NCBI RefSeq assembly: GCF_026420145.1
Contig: NZ_JAPMLV010000001.1
Coordinates: 558,001-622,000, forward strand
Length of the DNA stretch: 64,000 bases
Reading direction: 5' to 3'
Origin: Enterobacter pseudoroggenkampii
Lineage (GTDB): Bacteria; Pseudomonadota; Gammaproteobacteria; Enterobacterales; Enterobacteriaceae
Shown: in pieces, positions 38,202 to 45,791 of the stretch
Position numbering within the stretch: position 1 is the stretch's first letter
Layout: every line of letters starts with the position of its first letter
Notes under the pieces: model-generated
What the model was told of the DNA's origin: nothing
Seen by the model: the letters and a program-made list of their open reading frames with translations, nothing else
Databases searched by the model: none
Position numbers and translations under genes: made by a program

Positions 38202-38933
38202 TTACTTCTGGAACCATTTTTTGTAGATGGTTTCGTAGGTGCCGTCTTTCTTCACTTTTTCCAGCGCAGCGTTGAATTTCTGCTGCAGCTCAGTGTTGCC
38301 CTGACGAACGGCAATCCCCAGACCGGTACCGAAGTAATCCTTATCGGTCACTTTGTCGCCCACTGGCGCCAGCTTGTCGTTGGCTTTCAGCCACTCGGTC
38401 ACGACCGCGGTATCACCGAAAACGCCGTCGATACGGCCATTTTGCAGATCCAGCTTCGCGTTCTGGTAGCTGTCATACGGAACGGTGGTGATTTCCGGAT
38501 GCTTATCCGTAATGAATTTCTGGTGCGTGGTGCCGTTCTGCACGCCGACTTTTTTGCCTTTCAGCTGATCGACAGAGGTGAATTTACCTTTCTGACCAAT
38601 GAACAGGGCGGAGTTGTCGTAGTAAGGGGTGGTGAACAGCACCTGCTTTTCACGCTCCGGGGTGATATCCATACCGGCCATCACGGCGTCGATACGGCGG
38701 AACTTCAGGCTTGGGATCAGGCTGTCAAACGCCTGGTTGCTGAAGGTACAGGTCGCATCAATCTCTTTACACAGGGCGTTAGCCAGGTCCACGTCGAAGC
38801 CCACAATTTTGTTGTTCGCGTCGATGGACTCAAACGGAGGGTAAGAGGCTTCCGTGGCAAAACGAATGGTCTGGGCTGCGGTAGCGGAAAGGGTAACGCC
38901 AGCAAGCAGCACGGCAAGTAATACTTTTTTCAT
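38202..38933 (-). CDS. artI: Periplasmic basic amino acid-binding protein ArtI
   Basis: This is a 243-aa periplasmic binding protein, paralogous to ArtJ. The signal peptide MKKVLLAVLLAGVTLSATA is followed by ATEASYPPFESID and GFDVDLANALC. The ATG at 38933 behind AGGGGAAA gives the standard N-terminus; a longer in-frame start at 39053 would destroy the signal peptide. It lies between artP and artQ. Confidence 0.95.
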   Translation of the reverse strand: MKKVLLAVLLAGVTLSATAAQTIRFATEASYPPFESIDANNKIVGFDVDLANALCKEIDATCTFSNQAFDSLIPSLKFRRIDAVMAGMDITPEREKQVLFTTPYYDNSALFIGQKGKFTSVDQLKGKKVGVQNGTTHQKFITDKHPEITTVPYDSYQNAKLDLQNGRIDGVFGDTAVVTEWLKANDKLAPVGDKVTDKDYFGTGLGIAVRQGNTELQQKFNAALEKVKKDGTYETIYKKWFQK

Positions 38934-38952
38934 TATATTTCCCCTGACACAA

Positions 38953-39681
38953 TCAATGAGATAAATAGTTTTTGAAGGCATCGGTTTGCGGGTTCGCGAA
39001 GCAGCTCGCATCACCTTGCTCAACGATATAGCCGTTTTCCATGTAGACCACACGGCTGGCGGTTTTACGCGCCACTTCCACTTCGTGGGTGACGATGACC
39101 TGCGTAATGTTGGTTTCCGCCAGCTCGCGAATAATGCTCACGATCTGGGCGGTGATTTCCGGATCCAGCGCCGCGGTGGGTTCATCAAACAGCAGCACCG
39201 CGGGTTCCATCATCAGCGCACGGGCAATGGCCACACGCTGCTGCTGACCACCAGAAAGATGCAGCGGATAGCGGTCGCTGTAGGGCTTAAGACGCAGGCG
39301 GTCCAGCAGCTTTTCGGCACGCGCAATGGCCTGATCCTTGCTTAACCCCAGCACGCGGCACGGGGCTTCAATCAGGTTTTGCAGGACGGTCAGGTGCGGC
39401 CAGAGATTGTATTGCTGGAAGACCATGCCGACGTTTTGACGCAGCTCACGAATCGCTTTATCAGACGGCGTCTTCGCGAAATCAAAATGGTTACCGGCAA
39501 TCGCCAGCGTACCTGAACGGGGCATTTCAAGCAGATTAAGGACACGCAGAAGGGAGCTTTTACCTGCACCGCTTGGGCCAAGCAAAACCAGCGTTTCGCC
39601 TTCCGGGCAGTTCAGCGTGATGTCAAACAGCGCCTGGTGTGCGCCGTAGAAGCAGTTAATGCCGTTTAGTTTAATACTCAT
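38953..39681 (-). CDS. artP: Arginine ABC transporter ATP-binding protein ArtP
   Basis: This is the 242-aa ATPase of the arginine importer. Walker [10 protein letters not shown] lies near residue 35, the signature LSGGQQQR near 141 and Walker B VLLFDEP near 160. It is first in artPIQM. The AT-rich upstream gap (39682-39907) is where ArgR would be expected, but I could not find a convincing ARG box there. Confidence 0.95.
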   Translation of the reverse strand: MSIKLNGINCFYGAHQALFDITLNCPEGETLVLLGPSGAGKSSLLRVLNLLEMPRSGTLAIAGNHFDFAKTPSDKAIRELRQNVGMVFQQYNLWPHLTVLQNLIEAPCRVLGLSKDQAIARAEKLLDRLRLKPYSDRYPLHLSGGQQQRVAIARALMMEPAVLLFDEPTAALDPEITAQIVSIIRELAETNITQVIVTHEVEVARKTASRVVYMENGYIVEQGDASCFANPQTDAFKNYLSH

Positions 39682-39907
39682 CGGGGCAGTCTTTACTCAT
39701 CCAGGCAATCTATAGCAATTGAGGCCGCAGATAGTACCGTTGACAGAATAGTTATGCAATATTTCTGCGTTAAAAGTTAAATATAACCCGTGTTTCCTCT
39801 TAAACATAGCACAAAATAGCGAACGGCAAGGTCGGCGAGTATAAATGTCGGCATTCCGCATGAAATGCCGCACATTTTACGGGGGTTACCAGGGAATATC
39901 GGCGGAT

Positions 39908-40426
39908 TTAGCGATTCTCAATCGACTGGCGAAGCGTGCCTGCCGGGGCATGAACGCTGCCGCCCACGTAGCGTACGTCGTCCACTGCCCAGCATTGACC
40001 TTCACGGATCATCAGCACTTCATCCTGCCAGGTTTGGGTTCCCTGCGTCAGCTTCACGCGCAGCGGAATATTACGGGCGTCCGTATTCGGGATGGTTGAC
40101 GCGCTCGCCACTTCGGCGCTGTCCGGTAGCGTGGTGCGGCTGGAGAACGGATCGGATTTCAGCAGGGCGTTATGCTGTGGATCGCGGGTGGCGTCGTTAA
40201 GCAGTTTTGCCAGGCCATCGCTCAGATACGGGCGTAGCCCGGTGAGGTCGTTGCTGCGGTGCTGAATGCGATAATCATAGAACTGCTGCGCCACGGTGTC
40301 CGGGCCGCCCTCTATGCAGGGGCCGCTGCGGGTACCGATATCCTTAAAGGCTGGCGTGACCGTGGTGGTACAGGCGCTGAGCACCAGCGCGCAGGGCACT
40401 AAAAGTGTTAAAGCAGAATAGCGCAT
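39908..40426 (-). CDS. ybjP: Lipoprotein YbjP
   Basis: This is a 172-aa predicted outer-membrane lipoprotein with lipobox LSAC (lipidated Cys19) after a hydrophobic signal. It is homologous to E. coli YbjP; the function is unknown. The segment GPCIEGGPDTVAQQFYDYRI is characteristic. It is monocistronic, divergent from ybjQ. Confidence 0.92.
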   Translation of the reverse strand: MRYSALTLLVPCALVLSACTTTVTPAFKDIGTRSGPCIEGGPDTVAQQFYDYRIQHRSNDLTGLRPYLSDGLAKLLNDATRDPQHNALLKSDPFSSRTTLPDSAEVASASTIPNTDARNIPLRVKLTQGTQTWQDEVLMIREGQCWAVDDVRYVGGSVHAPAGTLRQSIENR

Positions 40427-40523
40427 GTTGATTTCCTTATTTATTAACTATCCTTTCAATCATAGCGTAACGAACCGATAATGCTGTGCCTAAGGCATTG
40501 AACGCTAAAGAAGGAGAGAAACC

Positions 40524-40847
40524 ATGCAGTTTTCAACAACGCCAACCCTGGAAGGGCAGACAATAACCGAGTACTGCGGCGTGGTCACCGGCGAAGCGAT
40601 TCTCGGCGCCAATATCTTCCGTGACTTTTTTGCCGGTATCCGCGATATCGTGGGTGGCCGTTCGGGTGCATACGAAAAAGAGCTGCGCAAAGCGCGCGAA
40701 ATCGCCTTTAAAGAGCTTGGCGAGCAGGCGGAAGCCCTCGGCGCGGATGCGGTCGTCGGGATTGATATCGACTACGAAACGGTCGGGAAAGATGCCAGCA
40801 TGCTGATGGTGAGCGTAAGCGGTACGGCGGTGAAAACCCTTCGATGA
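40524..40847 (+). CDS. ybjQ: YbjQ-family protein (UPF0145)
   Basis: This is a 107-aa cytoplasmic protein of the UPF0145 (heavy-metal-binding-like) family, which forms pentamers; the biological role is unknown. Characteristic stretches are [20 protein letters not shown] and [25 protein letters not shown] precedes the ATG. The stop overlaps the amiD start (ATGA), so the two genes are coupled. Confidence 0.93.
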   Translation: MQFSTTPTLEGQTITEYCGVVTGEAILGANIFRDFFAGIRDIVGGRSGAYEKELRKAREIAFKELGEQAEALGADAVVGIDIDYETVGKDASMLMVSVSGTAVKTLR

Positions 40848-41674
40848 GGCGTTCGTTTGCCACAATCCTGCTGGCGCTGCTGCTGGCAGGATGTACCGCG
40901 GAAAAGGGAATCATCGATAAAGGTGCCTACGAGCTGGATACGCGTCATCAGGCTCAGGCGGCTTACCCTCGCATCAAGGTGCTGGTTATCCACTACACCG
41001 CGGATGATTTTGACAGCTCGCTGGCCACGCTGACGGATAAGAACGTCAGCTCTCACTATTTGATCCCGGCTAAACCCCCGGCACCGGACGGTAAGCCGCG
41101 CATCTGGCAGCTGGTGCCCGAGAGCGAACTGGCCTGGCATGCGGGCATTAGCTTCTGGCGCGGCACAAACCGCATCAATGATACGTCTGTCGGCATTGAG
41201 CTTGAGAACCGCGGCTGGCAAAAAACGTCGGGCGTTAAGCGCTTTACCCCGTTTGAGCCTGCGCAAATTGCGGCGCTGGTGCCGCTCGCCAAAGATATTA
41301 TTACCCGCTACAACATCAAACCTGAAAACGTGGTGGCCCATTCGGACATCGCGCCGCAGCGCAAAGACGATCCCGGCCCGCTGTTCCCGTGGCGACAGCT
41401 TGCTCACCAGGGCATTGGCGCCTGGCCCGATCCGGCGCGCGTTGCGTTCTATATTAACGGGCGTCCGCGCTATCAGCAGGTGGCGACCGGGGCATTACTC
41501 GATCTCCTCGCGCGGTATGGCTATGAGGTGCCGGTTGACAGCACCCCTGCGCAGCAAAAGCGCATCATCACGGCGTTCCAGATGCATTTCCGGCCTGACC
41601 TGTGGAACGGTATTGCGGACGTCGAAACGATGGCCATTGCCGAAGCGCTTCTGGAGAAGTACGGGCAGGGGTAA
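40844..41674 (+). CDS. amiD: N-acetylmuramoyl-L-alanine amidase AmiD
   Basis: This is a zinc amidase lipoprotein of the outer membrane (276 aa, E. coli length) that cleaves the muramyl-peptide bond, including in 1,6-anhydro fragments. A lipobox LLAGC (Cys17) is followed by the amidase_2 domain with zinc-site segments [10 protein letters not shown] and VVAHSDIAP, then a C-terminal peptidoglycan-binding-like helical part ([15 protein letters not shown]). It marks the last core gene before the accessory island. Confidence 0.95.
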   Translation: MRRSFATILLALLLAGCTAEKGIIDKGAYELDTRHQAQAAYPRIKVLVIHYTADDFDSSLATLTDKNVSSHYLIPAKPPAPDGKPRIWQLVPESELAWHAGISFWRGTNRINDTSVGIELENRGWQKTSGVKRFTPFEPAQIAALVPLAKDIITRYNIKPENVVAHSDIAPQRKDDPGPLFPWRQLAHQGIGAWPDPARVAFYINGRPRYQQVATGALLDLLARYGYEVPVDSTPAQQKRIITAFQMHFRPDLWNGIADVETMAIAEALLEKYGQG

Positions 41675-41690
41675 TCCTTCGGACTACCCC

Positions 41691-41719
41691 GAATGCCTTA
41701 ACGCATTCTGATTTTCTTC
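41691..41719 (+). terminator. Possible terminator of ybjQ-amiD
   Basis: GAATGC-CTTAAC-GCATTC forms a short stem followed by TGATTTTCTT. The stem is weak, so the call is tentative. Confidence 0.4.
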
Positions 41720-41942
41720 AGATTAATCTTAAGTACAAACTCAATTCATTTTTAGTTAATTGACTTAAAATTATCCGGATTTAAGATAGACACATAGCTT
41801 GCTAATTAATATAGCAAATAAATATATCGCATTTATTCTTTATTTCTCTCATTGAGAATTTCACAGGAACATATTCAGGGCTTAAGGCTTTTTTGCCCTA
41901 TGCCTGCATTTTTAAATTTCACATCTTAAATCGGGTATAACA

Positions 41943-42566
41943 ATGTTAAGCATCTATGCAAAAAAATTACGTCCGCAATATGAAATGGAAGCCATTATTT
42001 CTGCTACATCAGGTTTTGAAGAGAAGATCTTAAAGAAATGGCAGAAACTCTCCACGTCCGATTCACAATATATTCATATTATCGTCAGCGGTGAAGTTGA
42101 ATTCCGACGCGAATCCGACGAACTGTGTATGTTCACGGTAACGGGCCAGTGCATTTTTGGCCTCTCGTCGATGTACTATAACGCAACCCATATGTACGGC
42201 CTCATTCGCGCTAACGCTGTGGTGCGCTCAATCAAAAAAGAGGTCTTCGCGCAGCTGATGACCGATAACAATTTATGGCCTGAACTCACCAAAGTGCTGG
42301 CCTGGTACATCTGCATGCTGAGCAAACGTGACGATGTGCTGGTTGCCCGCAGCGCTTATTCTGTAGTGCGCGAGTTTTTATACGAGATTAATGAGCTGAT
42401 TGTTCATCATCAGCGTGATATTAATATTTATGATTACATTCAGGAGTATACCAATCTGGCGCGCAGTACCATTATTAAAATCCTCTCCGATCTCAAAAAA
42501 GGTCAATATATTGTGGTGGAAAAAGGTCGACTCCTTAATCTGACCACATTGCCTGAAAAATACTAA
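41943..42566 (+). CDS. CRP/FNR-like winged-helix regulator, uncharacterised
   Basis: This 207-aa protein has the layout of the IprA (YaiV) type of CRP-like regulators: an N-terminal beta-barrel region (about 20-115, with IIVSGEVEFRRE and TVTGQCIFGLSS), a long helix, and a C-terminal winged helix (YTNLARSTIIKILSDLKKGQYIVV). Cyclic-nucleotide-binding residues are not obvious. The gene and its 268-base upstream region are markedly AT-rich compared with flanking core genes. Its stop codon directly abuts that of the convergent gspB. It is the first gene of the accessory island, so control of the gsp/chitinase genes is a plausible but unproven role. Confidence 0.8.
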   Translation: MLSIYAKKLRPQYEMEAIISATSGFEEKILKKWQKLSTSDSQYIHIIVSGEVEFRRESDELCMFTVTGQCIFGLSSMYYNATHMYGLIRANAVVRSIKKEVFAQLMTDNNLWPELTKVLAWYICMLSKRDDVLVARSAYSVVREFLYEINELIVHHQRDINIYDYIQEYTNLARSTIIKILSDLKKGQYIVVEKGRLLNLTTLPEKY

Positions 42567-43196
42567 CTATTCCAGCCGATCTCCTTTTTCACTCAAAGGA
42601 GATCGGGATCCCACGTTATGTTGCACTCTCGTCTGCGAATTATCCTGCGTTTCATCCACCGGTGGCGCGGGAATTTTGCCTTGCGAATAATCTTGCTCCT
42701 GTTCTTTTAACGCCTGCTTAAACAACTCGGTTAAAGAAGCATCCTCACTGCCTGTACTGGCGGGCGCGACATCATGCGCTTCGGTGCCGGGTAACGTATC
42801 CCGCGACGTATCGTGCGGTTCCGCGCCGTCGGGCGCTTGCTGCCAGTCGGCATCGTCGCTGTTAATCGGCAGATCCTGCATGGCAGGGATGTCTGCCTGC
42901 ACCGGTGCGGGTTTCGGATGTGGATGCGGGAACGGCTTGCTCACATATACGTAGTGCATATCAGAAAGCTGCGTTTCAGGTTTCGCGACGCTCGCTTTTG
43001 TTACCGGTTCCGGCGCAGGATGACGCAGATTCCAGTAAGTATGCGCGTACACGCCCGCCGTCAACATGACGCACAGACCCAATATCCATAAAAAGGCGTT
43101 GCCGACGATTTTTCTCAGGCTGGGGAGGCGATACGAAAACCAGACCGCCTCCCCGGTAGCGTAGCTGCGCTGGGCCGCAAGACAGAGGGTAGACAT
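42567..43196 (-). CDS. gspB: Type II secretion accessory protein GspB
   Basis: This 209-aa protein is in the GspB position, directly downstream of and abutting gspA. An internal membrane helix lies near residues 30-50 (NAFLWILGLCVMLTAGVYA), followed by a proline-rich periplasmic stretch. It is longer than the E. coli GspB I remember (about 139 aa). GspB works with GspA to pass secretin assembly through peptidoglycan. The last codons form a perfect hairpin (42576-42606). Confidence 0.8.
   Translation of the reverse strand: MSTLCLAAQRSYATGEAVWFSYRLPSLRKIVGNAFLWILGLCVMLTAGVYAHTYWNLRHPAPEPVTKASVAKPETQLSDMHYVYVSKPFPHPHPKPAPVQADIPAMQDLPINSDDADWQQAPDGAEPHDTSRDTLPGTEAHDVAPASTGSEDASLTELFKQALKEQEQDYSQGKIPAPPVDETQDNSQTRVQHNVGSRSPLSEKGDRLE
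42576..42606. repeat. Perfect hairpin at the gspB 3' end
   Basis: CCGATCTCCTTT and AAAGGAGATCGG form a perfect 12-base-pair stem with a seven-base loop, inside the last codons of gspB and just beyond the convergent regulator gene. No T tract follows on either strand, but it could act as an mRNA end stabiliser for both transcripts. Confidence 0.75.
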
Positions 43197-44746
43197 CAGG
43201 CTTTCTTCTCCTGCATTTTCGGGGAGGTCTGGATCAGCACGCTCGGCGTGGAATGGGTTTCACGCATTAACTGCATCAATGTATCTTCCCCTGGAATGCC
43301 ATCCACATGCAGATGCATTTTTTGCTGGAACTCGCGGGTGCGTTTCATCATCTCCGCCGTCCAGGTCCGGGAATGGGTTTCCGGCTGGTTAAGGGCTACG
43401 CTCAGCTGCTGGTCAAGCCAACCCATGTCCTTCGCATCGCTGGCGGCGCTGATGATGTCTTTACCTTCCGGCGTCAGGCGGTGCAATTGGGTAAAGTTGC
43501 CGGTGGCATGCTGGTTAAACCAGCTGCGGCTTACCTGCCAGGTACGGTTGTTCATCAGCAGGTCGAGTGAGTTATCCCCGACGCGGGCGACCACGGCATA
43601 ATTGAGGTGGTTGCCGGTTTTCAGTTCACTTACCCACGGATACCCTTCCTGCGCCAGCGCGTCCGGTGAGGCGTTACCCTGCCTGCACATCAGGTTCACC
43701 TTCGCGGCGTTTTGACACAGGGCATCGTCCGCTGAGGCGTCATATCCCCACATCAGATAGAGCTGATGCATGGCATCCGGCTGATTGACCATTTCATTGT
43801 CGATAACCGGCACCACCGGGGCCTGAACATGTGGCGTCCGCTGTTTCCAGCTAGCAGGCACCGGGAGCTGAACCGGAAGTTTTGCACCGATCGAGGAGGT
43901 CAAATACCAGCCGCAGGCGGCAAACAGCACGGATGCGAACAAACCGACGGTAGCCAGGCGCTTACCGTGTTTTTTCGCAGGCAGCGTCTCGCCGGAGGCC
44001 AGACGTAAATGACGCGGGCTGACCTGATCCGCACGCTCGGTCCAGGCGGCGAGCATCGACAGGTGGGCCAGCTCGTTCAGCTTGCTGATATTCCCTCTGG
44101 TCAGCGCATGCATCTTGCGCACGCGCGCCGGGGTTAACGGTGAGCTCTCGCATCCGTGCTCTTCACACTGCGCCTCAACGTAGCGGAGAGATTCCCGGCA
44201 GGTAAGAGGACGCAGGCTGTGACGGGTATGCGCATATTCACGCAGCTCGGGCTGCTGCATCAGGACGGCTTCCCGATCCGCTGCGCCCATCAGCACGATG
44301 GAGAGGCAAAACCCCAGCTCCTGGGCGCGCGTCAGTAGCATAGCCAGCACCTCCTGACAGGTGTCCTTCATGGCTTCGGTGTGGCTAATCACCAGCACTT
44401 TCGTCCTGGTTTTTTCCCCTTGCCACTGGTGCAGGATGGTATCCACCGCCTGAAGCCGGTTTTTGCTCTCTTTCGTTCCCGGGTTGAGTTTATACAGCAG
44501 ACTACTGGCACTCAGTTTTGGAAACGCGTTAATGGCAAAAACGTCAGGATTAGCGGATTTCAGGGCGTCGCTGAACTGGCCCAGCAGCGGGGCATCGTCA
44601 GCAAAGAGCCCAATAATCCCCGCCTGTTGGGTTTTCTCTTTCAGCAGGTTGAATACGTCCTGATGATAAGGCACCAGAAAATCCCCGGATAACCCGGTTA
44701 TTTTCCGAAAGGGCGGGTTTTTAAAATTAAAGTGGCTCTGATACAT
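43196..44746 (-). CDS. gspA: Type II secretion protein GspA, ATPase motifs degenerate
   Basis: This is a 516-aa ExeA/GspA-type protein. The N-terminus MYQSHFNFKNPPFR matches the ExeA start, and an AAA-like region runs to about residue 265. The expected Walker A (GxxGxGKT) reads GLFADDAPLL and the Walker B acidic pair reads VLVISHTEAM, so ATP hydrolysis is doubtful. A membrane helix lies near 270-290. The C-terminal half holds a periplasmic domain and a peptidoglycan-binding domain (TREFQQKMHLHVDGIPGEDTL). It is divergent from gspC and followed directly by gspB. Confidence 0.88.
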   Translation of the reverse strand: MYQSHFNFKNPPFRKITGLSGDFLVPYHQDVFNLLKEKTQQAGIIGLFADDAPLLGQFSDALKSANPDVFAINAFPKLSASSLLYKLNPGTKESKNRLQAVDTILHQWQGEKTRTKVLVISHTEAMKDTCQEVLAMLLTRAQELGFCLSIVLMGAADREAVLMQQPELREYAHTRHSLRPLTCRESLRYVEAQCEEHGCESSPLTPARVRKMHALTRGNISKLNELAHLSMLAAWTERADQVSPRHLRLASGETLPAKKHGKRLATVGLFASVLFAACGWYLTSSIGAKLPVQLPVPASWKQRTPHVQAPVVPVIDNEMVNQPDAMHQLYLMWGYDASADDALCQNAAKVNLMCRQGNASPDALAQEGYPWVSELKTGNHLNYAVVARVGDNSLDLLMNNRTWQVSRSWFNQHATGNFTQLHRLTPEGKDIISAASDAKDMGWLDQQLSVALNQPETHSRTWTAEMMKRTREFQQKMHLHVDGIPGEDTLMQLMRETHSTPSVLIQTSPKMQEKKA

Positions 44747-45004
44747 AACGACTTACCGTCTCTGATTAGGAATAGCAACAGGACGAGAAAGTAAAGCAAC
44801 GCTATAGGGTGGTCAATTTGCGCACAGGGTAAAAATATCCTGCCGGTGAGGAATAACATCTGGATTTTATGCGGTCAATATTTTTCTGCATGAAAGTTAG
44901 CGGCAAAGTGAGTGGTCGTTTTTACAGCGGGAAATTACGCTTTGCTCACATATTGGCGCAGCGCGACGCTGCTTATTTTCGCTTTGCTAAAGGCCAGATG
45001 AAAA

Positions 45005-45778
45005 ATGAGGTTCTCATTTCTGTCACGGTGGATAACGCCTTGCATTATGTTTGTGCTGTTAATTTTTTGCGGCCAGCAAGGGTATCTGATGTTTAAAGAT
45101 TATAAAAAAGTTACGAATAAGTTGGCTAACGCTGATGCGCAGCCGCTGAAAACGCGTCGTGATAAAAAGACATTCACCCTTTTCACGGCGGCCGTGCGTC
45201 AGGACAACCTGCCAGCCGCCGCGAAAGCCCCGCTGGCAGCGGAGATCGAAGGTATTGTGCGCAGCGATGACGCCTGGCTTTCTTTCGCCGTGATCAAAAC
45301 GCCGGGTGGTCAGAAGAGCTACCGTGAAGGCGAGCCGCTGACCGGTTTTAACGATGCCTATATTCAGGAAATTAACAAAGACAATGTGGTGTTTAATTAC
45401 GAAGGTGCTACGCAGGTACTGGCATTAAATAAACCTGATTATTTTAAGGGCGGCGTTGACAGCGGCCCGGTAAGCAAATCGACGAAAGATGCAGGCGCGG
45501 AAAGTGTGCATCTGAATGATTATCTGGTGTTAAAGCCGTTAATCGAAAAAGGCCAGCTGGAAGGCTACAACATTAATCCAAGGAATGCCTCTTCCTTCTA
45601 CAGCCATTCAGGGCTCGAAAAAGGTGATGTGGCGGTAAAAGTGAATTCTGTCGATATGACCGATGAAGCAAAGGCAAAAAGTATTATTGCCAACTGGTCG
45701 AAAATGAAAGAGGCGGAGGTCGTCGTCAGACGTCACGCTCACCTTGAAAATATTCGGGTTAATGTTCTAAACAATTAA
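45005..45778 (+). CDS. gspC: Type II secretion protein GspC
   Basis: This is the inner-membrane clamp protein (257 aa) that links the secretin GspD with the cytoplasmic platform. There is one N-terminal membrane helix (ITPCIMFVLLIFCGQQG), a homology region around residues 80-145 with EIEGIVRSDDAWLSFAVIK, and a C-terminal PDZ domain (SGLEKGDVAVKVNSVDMTD). It is first in the long gsp operon, 13 bases before gspD. Confidence 0.93.
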   Translation: MRFSFLSRWITPCIMFVLLIFCGQQGYLMFKDYKKVTNKLANADAQPLKTRRDKKTFTLFTAAVRQDNLPAAAKAPLAAEIEGIVRSDDAWLSFAVIKTPGGQKSYREGEPLTGFNDAYIQEINKDNVVFNYEGATQVLALNKPDYFKGGVDSGPVSKSTKDAGAESVHLNDYLVLKPLIEKGQLEGYNINPRNASSFYSHSGLEKGDVAVKVNSVDMTDEAKAKSIIANWSKMKEAEVVVRRHAHLENIRVNVLNN

Positions 45779-45791
45779 CAAGTGTACAGAC

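Noticed and set aside
39682..39907. ARG box ahead of artP
   Set aside because: AT-rich half-sites such as TATGCAATATTTCTGC occur, but spacing and matches are too poor to claim an ArgR site.
41675..41942. Attachment site or integrase remnant at the left border of the gsp island
   Set aside because: No tRNA, integrase fragment or direct repeat matching the right border was found, so the mode of insertion stays unknown.
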